From: JBAXRT01 sp037131065
Lineage (GTDB): Bacteria; Bacteroidota; Bacteroidia; Bacteroidales; FEN-979
Length of the DNA: 15,046 nt
Reading direction: 5' to 3'
Assembly: GCA_037131065.1 (NCBI GenBank)
Contig: JBAXRT010000070.1
Location: forward strand, 1-15,046
Position numbers and translations under genes: made by a program. This document shows positions 13,669-15,046 of this stretch, piece by piece. The notes below the pieces were generated by a model that was given only the letters and a program-made list of their open reading frames with translations, had not been told where the DNA came from and searched no databases. Positions within the stretch are counted from its first letter, which is position 1. Every line of letters begins with the position of its first letter.

Positions 13669-14520
13669 TTACATAATAAAATCATCAGGGTCTTTCAGGC
13701 TGTATTTGTAAAAAGCTCCGCGGTCATCAGGAATGACACCGGCCAGATGCTCCTGGAAATTTTCATAGATGACACTTTCATTCTGTTTGTGCAACAGGTG
13801 AAGAGGAAGGTGGCTCGGACATGCTTTCTCGCAGTTACGGCAGTCCACGCAGCGGCCGGCAAGATGCAGTGACCAGGTCATCAGGGCATGGAACGCACTT
13901 GAGGTATTGTTGGCACCACTGTACAAGGTGGCAGTTTCCTGGTCAATACAACATTTTGCACAGTAACAGAGCGGGCAGGAATGGCGGCATGCATTACACC
14001 TGATACAGTTTTCGAAGATCTCTTCAAAAAATTCCCTGCGTTCGACCAGCGGTTTGCCAGCCAGCTCTGCGATATCTGTATTCACTTTATAATCCCTCTT
14101 CCCCGAAGGAGTTCCCAGCAACTCATCATACACAACGGCATCCGGGACCACGCACTCCTGGCAATTTTGCATTTTCTGTCCGGAATCGTCCACGACCCCT
14201 TCGCAGCAGATCCCGACTACATAGAGTTTTTCACGCTTGACCTGGCTTTCGGTAAGCATCAGGTTCAGGGAGCGGCTGTCGCATCCTTTGACAACCAGGC
14301 CGATCCTCTTGTTTCTCGTATGCTCCTGTTTCAGATAGTTGACCAGGTTAAAAACCGACTTGGAGGTAAATACGAGTTTCGAAATGTCCTTGGCATCTGA
14401 AATCAGCACCGGGACCTGATTGTCGTCAAAGCCATTCTGTTTGTAACCGACAAAGAAATCGATCTTCTCCTCGGCAAAAAGCTTTGCGGCAATCTCCTGT
14501 ATTTGTTTCGTATAATCCAT
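13669..14520 (-). CDS. flxC: Iron-sulfur subunit with ferredoxin motifs, FlxC-like
   Basis: A 283-residue cytosolic protein. The N-terminal half resembles FrhB/FdhB-type proteins (RIGLVVKGCDSRSLN, 72-86, the conserved GCD segment) with a CxxC at C120/C123. The C-terminal half has C172-x2-C175-x2-C178-x3-CP (C182) followed by a dense cluster C185, C187, C190, C191, and a second motif C224-x2-C227-x2-C230-x3-CP (C234). This gives two [4Fe-4S] ferredoxin sites and possibly another centre. Its place between the MvhD-like and FlxB-like genes matches FlxC. The ATG at 14520 shares its A with the stop of the preceding gene (TAATG), so translation is coupled. The C-terminal 45 residues have no motif. 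The role, electron relay within the Flx-Hdr complex, is inferred from context. Confidence 0.78.
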   Translation of the reverse strand: MDYTKQIQEIAAKLFAEEKIDFFVGYKQNGFDDNQVPVLISDAKDISKLVFTSKSVFNLVNYLKQEHTRNKRIGLVVKGCDSRSLNLMLTESQVKREKLYVVGICCEGVVDDSGQKMQNCQECVVPDAVVYDELLGTPSGKRDYKVNTDIAELAGKPLVERREFFEEIFENCIRCNACRHSCPLCYCAKCCIDQETATLYSGANNTSSAFHALMTWSLHLAGRCVDCRNCEKACPSHLPLHLLHKQNESVIYENFQEHLAGVIPDDRGAFYKYSLKDPDDFIM

Positions 14521-15005
14521 TACTTATCGAAATTTTCTTTTTTATATAAATGAAGAGGGCCGAGTTTTTTGATGTCTTCCGTAACCTTCGCAACCACTTT
14601 GGCAAATTTGGGTCCTTCGGCGGCTGATACCCATGAAAACTGGACCCGGTTTTCATGATATCCAACCATGTTGAGCAGTTTTTTGGTAACCAGGAAACGA
14701 CGCCGGGCATAATAATTTCCGCTGATGTAGTGGCAGTCGCCCGGATGGCATCCCGAGATCAGGACGCCGTCGGCCGTTGTCTGCAGGGATTTGATAATGA
14801 ACCATGGATCGACCCTGGAAGAGCAGGGAACCCGGATGATCCGGATGTTGGGGGGATACTGGATCCGGGAGGTTCCTGTAAGGTCGGACCCGGCATAAGA
14901 ACACCAGTTGCACAAAATTCCCATAATGACCGGCTGCCAGTTTTCGGGGGCAACGATCTCAGGTTTCTCTATGCTTACGATCTTGTCTTTTACTTCTGCT
15001 TCCAT
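14520..15005 (-). CDS. flxD: HdrA-docking iron-sulfur subunit, MvhD/FlxD-like
   Basis: A 161-residue protein of the MvhD family, a small [2Fe-2S] subunit that docks on HdrA and passes it electrons. The conserved sequence is clear: LCNWCSYAGSDLTGTSR (31-47), YPPNIRIIRVPCSSRVDP (50-67), DGVLISGCHPGDCHYISGN (79-97) and WVSAAEG further on. The five expected cysteines are C32, C35, C61, C86 and C91. Length fits the family with a 25-residue N-terminal extension. The ATG at 15005 shares its A with the stop of the HdrA-like gene (TAATG). In methanogens MvhD links a hydrogenase to HdrABC; here the FAD/NAD subunit suggests NADH as the partner, hence FlxD. Confidence 0.88.
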   Translation of the reverse strand: MEAEVKDKIVSIEKPEIVAPENWQPVIMGILCNWCSYAGSDLTGTSRIQYPPNIRIIRVPCSSRVDPWFIIKSLQTTADGVLISGCHPGDCHYISGNYYARRRFLVTKKLLNMVGYHENRVQFSWVSAAEGPKFAKVVAKVTEDIKKLGPLHLYKKENFDK

Positions 15006-15046
15006 TATATAGCAACTATCTCGTTAATGATTTGAGGATCTGTAAA
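15005..15046 (-). CDS. hdrA: C-terminal tail of an HdrA-like protein (partial)
   Basis: On the minus strand the last 42 bases of the window encode FTDPQIINEIVAI followed by TAA (15007-15005). HdrA proteins commonly end with a very similar F-T-D-x-Q-I segment after their last ferredoxin motif, and an MvhD-like gene directly follows, overlapping by one base. The identification rests on only 13 residues plus context; the body of the gene lies beyond the right edge. Confidence 0.6.
   Translation of the reverse strand, partial: FTDPQIINEIVAI

Noticed and set aside
11730..15046. NAD-reducing [NiFe] sulfhydrogenase operon
   Set aside because: The FAD and iron-sulfur subunits resemble HydG and HydB, but no hydrogenase small or large subunit is present and the MvhD-like gene plus HdrA tail favour Flx-Hdr.

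Overview
The window looks like a chromosomal segment from an anaerobic member of the Bacteroidota, probably Bacteroidales-like and likely uncultured. Three things suggest this: a secreted protein with a type IX secretion (T9SS) C-terminal sorting domain, several matches to the Bacteroidota promoter pattern TTTG / TAnnTTTG, and the N-terminal signature of the TM2 protein. The genes are densely packed, often with ATGA or TAATG overlaps. No rRNA, tRNA, CRISPR array or transposase was seen.

Left part (1-7123), mostly transport. A minus-strand TM2-domain gene, followed by the start of another small membrane gene, diverges from a plus-strand pair: a CstA-family peptide/pyruvate-type transporter and an aldo/keto reductase. 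The reductase overlaps by 11 bp, tail to tail, with a minus-strand pair: a dicarboxylate/amino acid:cation symporter followed by a 14-TM-type MFS exporter. Divergent from the symporter is a cytosolic GPP34 (GOLPH3-like) protein. This content suits an organism that takes up peptides and amino acids.

Middle (7151-9852), mostly unknown genes. A minus-strand pair encodes a membrane-anchored protein with a cytoplasmic HTH-like domain and a periplasmic domain, plus a putative lipoprotein. Its upstream region carries a palindrome and 11-bp-spaced repeats beside a good -7 box. On the plus strand are a short open frame with a strong ribosome-binding site and two small membrane proteins.

Right part (9911-15046). 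A minus-strand Asp-box (sialidase-like propeller) protein with a T9SS tail lies downstream of an electron-transfer operon read leftward: the C-terminal tail of an HdrA-like protein (cut by the window edge), an MvhD/FlxD-like subunit, two [4Fe-4S] subunits (FlxC/FlxB-like) and a FAD/NAD-binding subunit (FlxA-like). This matches the Flx-Hdr (NADH dehydrogenase/heterodisulfide reductase) type of complex, thought to couple NADH, ferredoxin and a thiol/disulfide carrier by flavin-based electron bifurcation. No hydrogenase catalytic subunit is visible.

Beyond the genes, the clearest structure is a set of four short tandem repeats with 7-8 bp units. Three sit exactly at stop codons or gene junctions and one lies in frame inside the FlxB-like gene. 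The other notable item is the HTH-membrane-lipoprotein locus with its putative operator.
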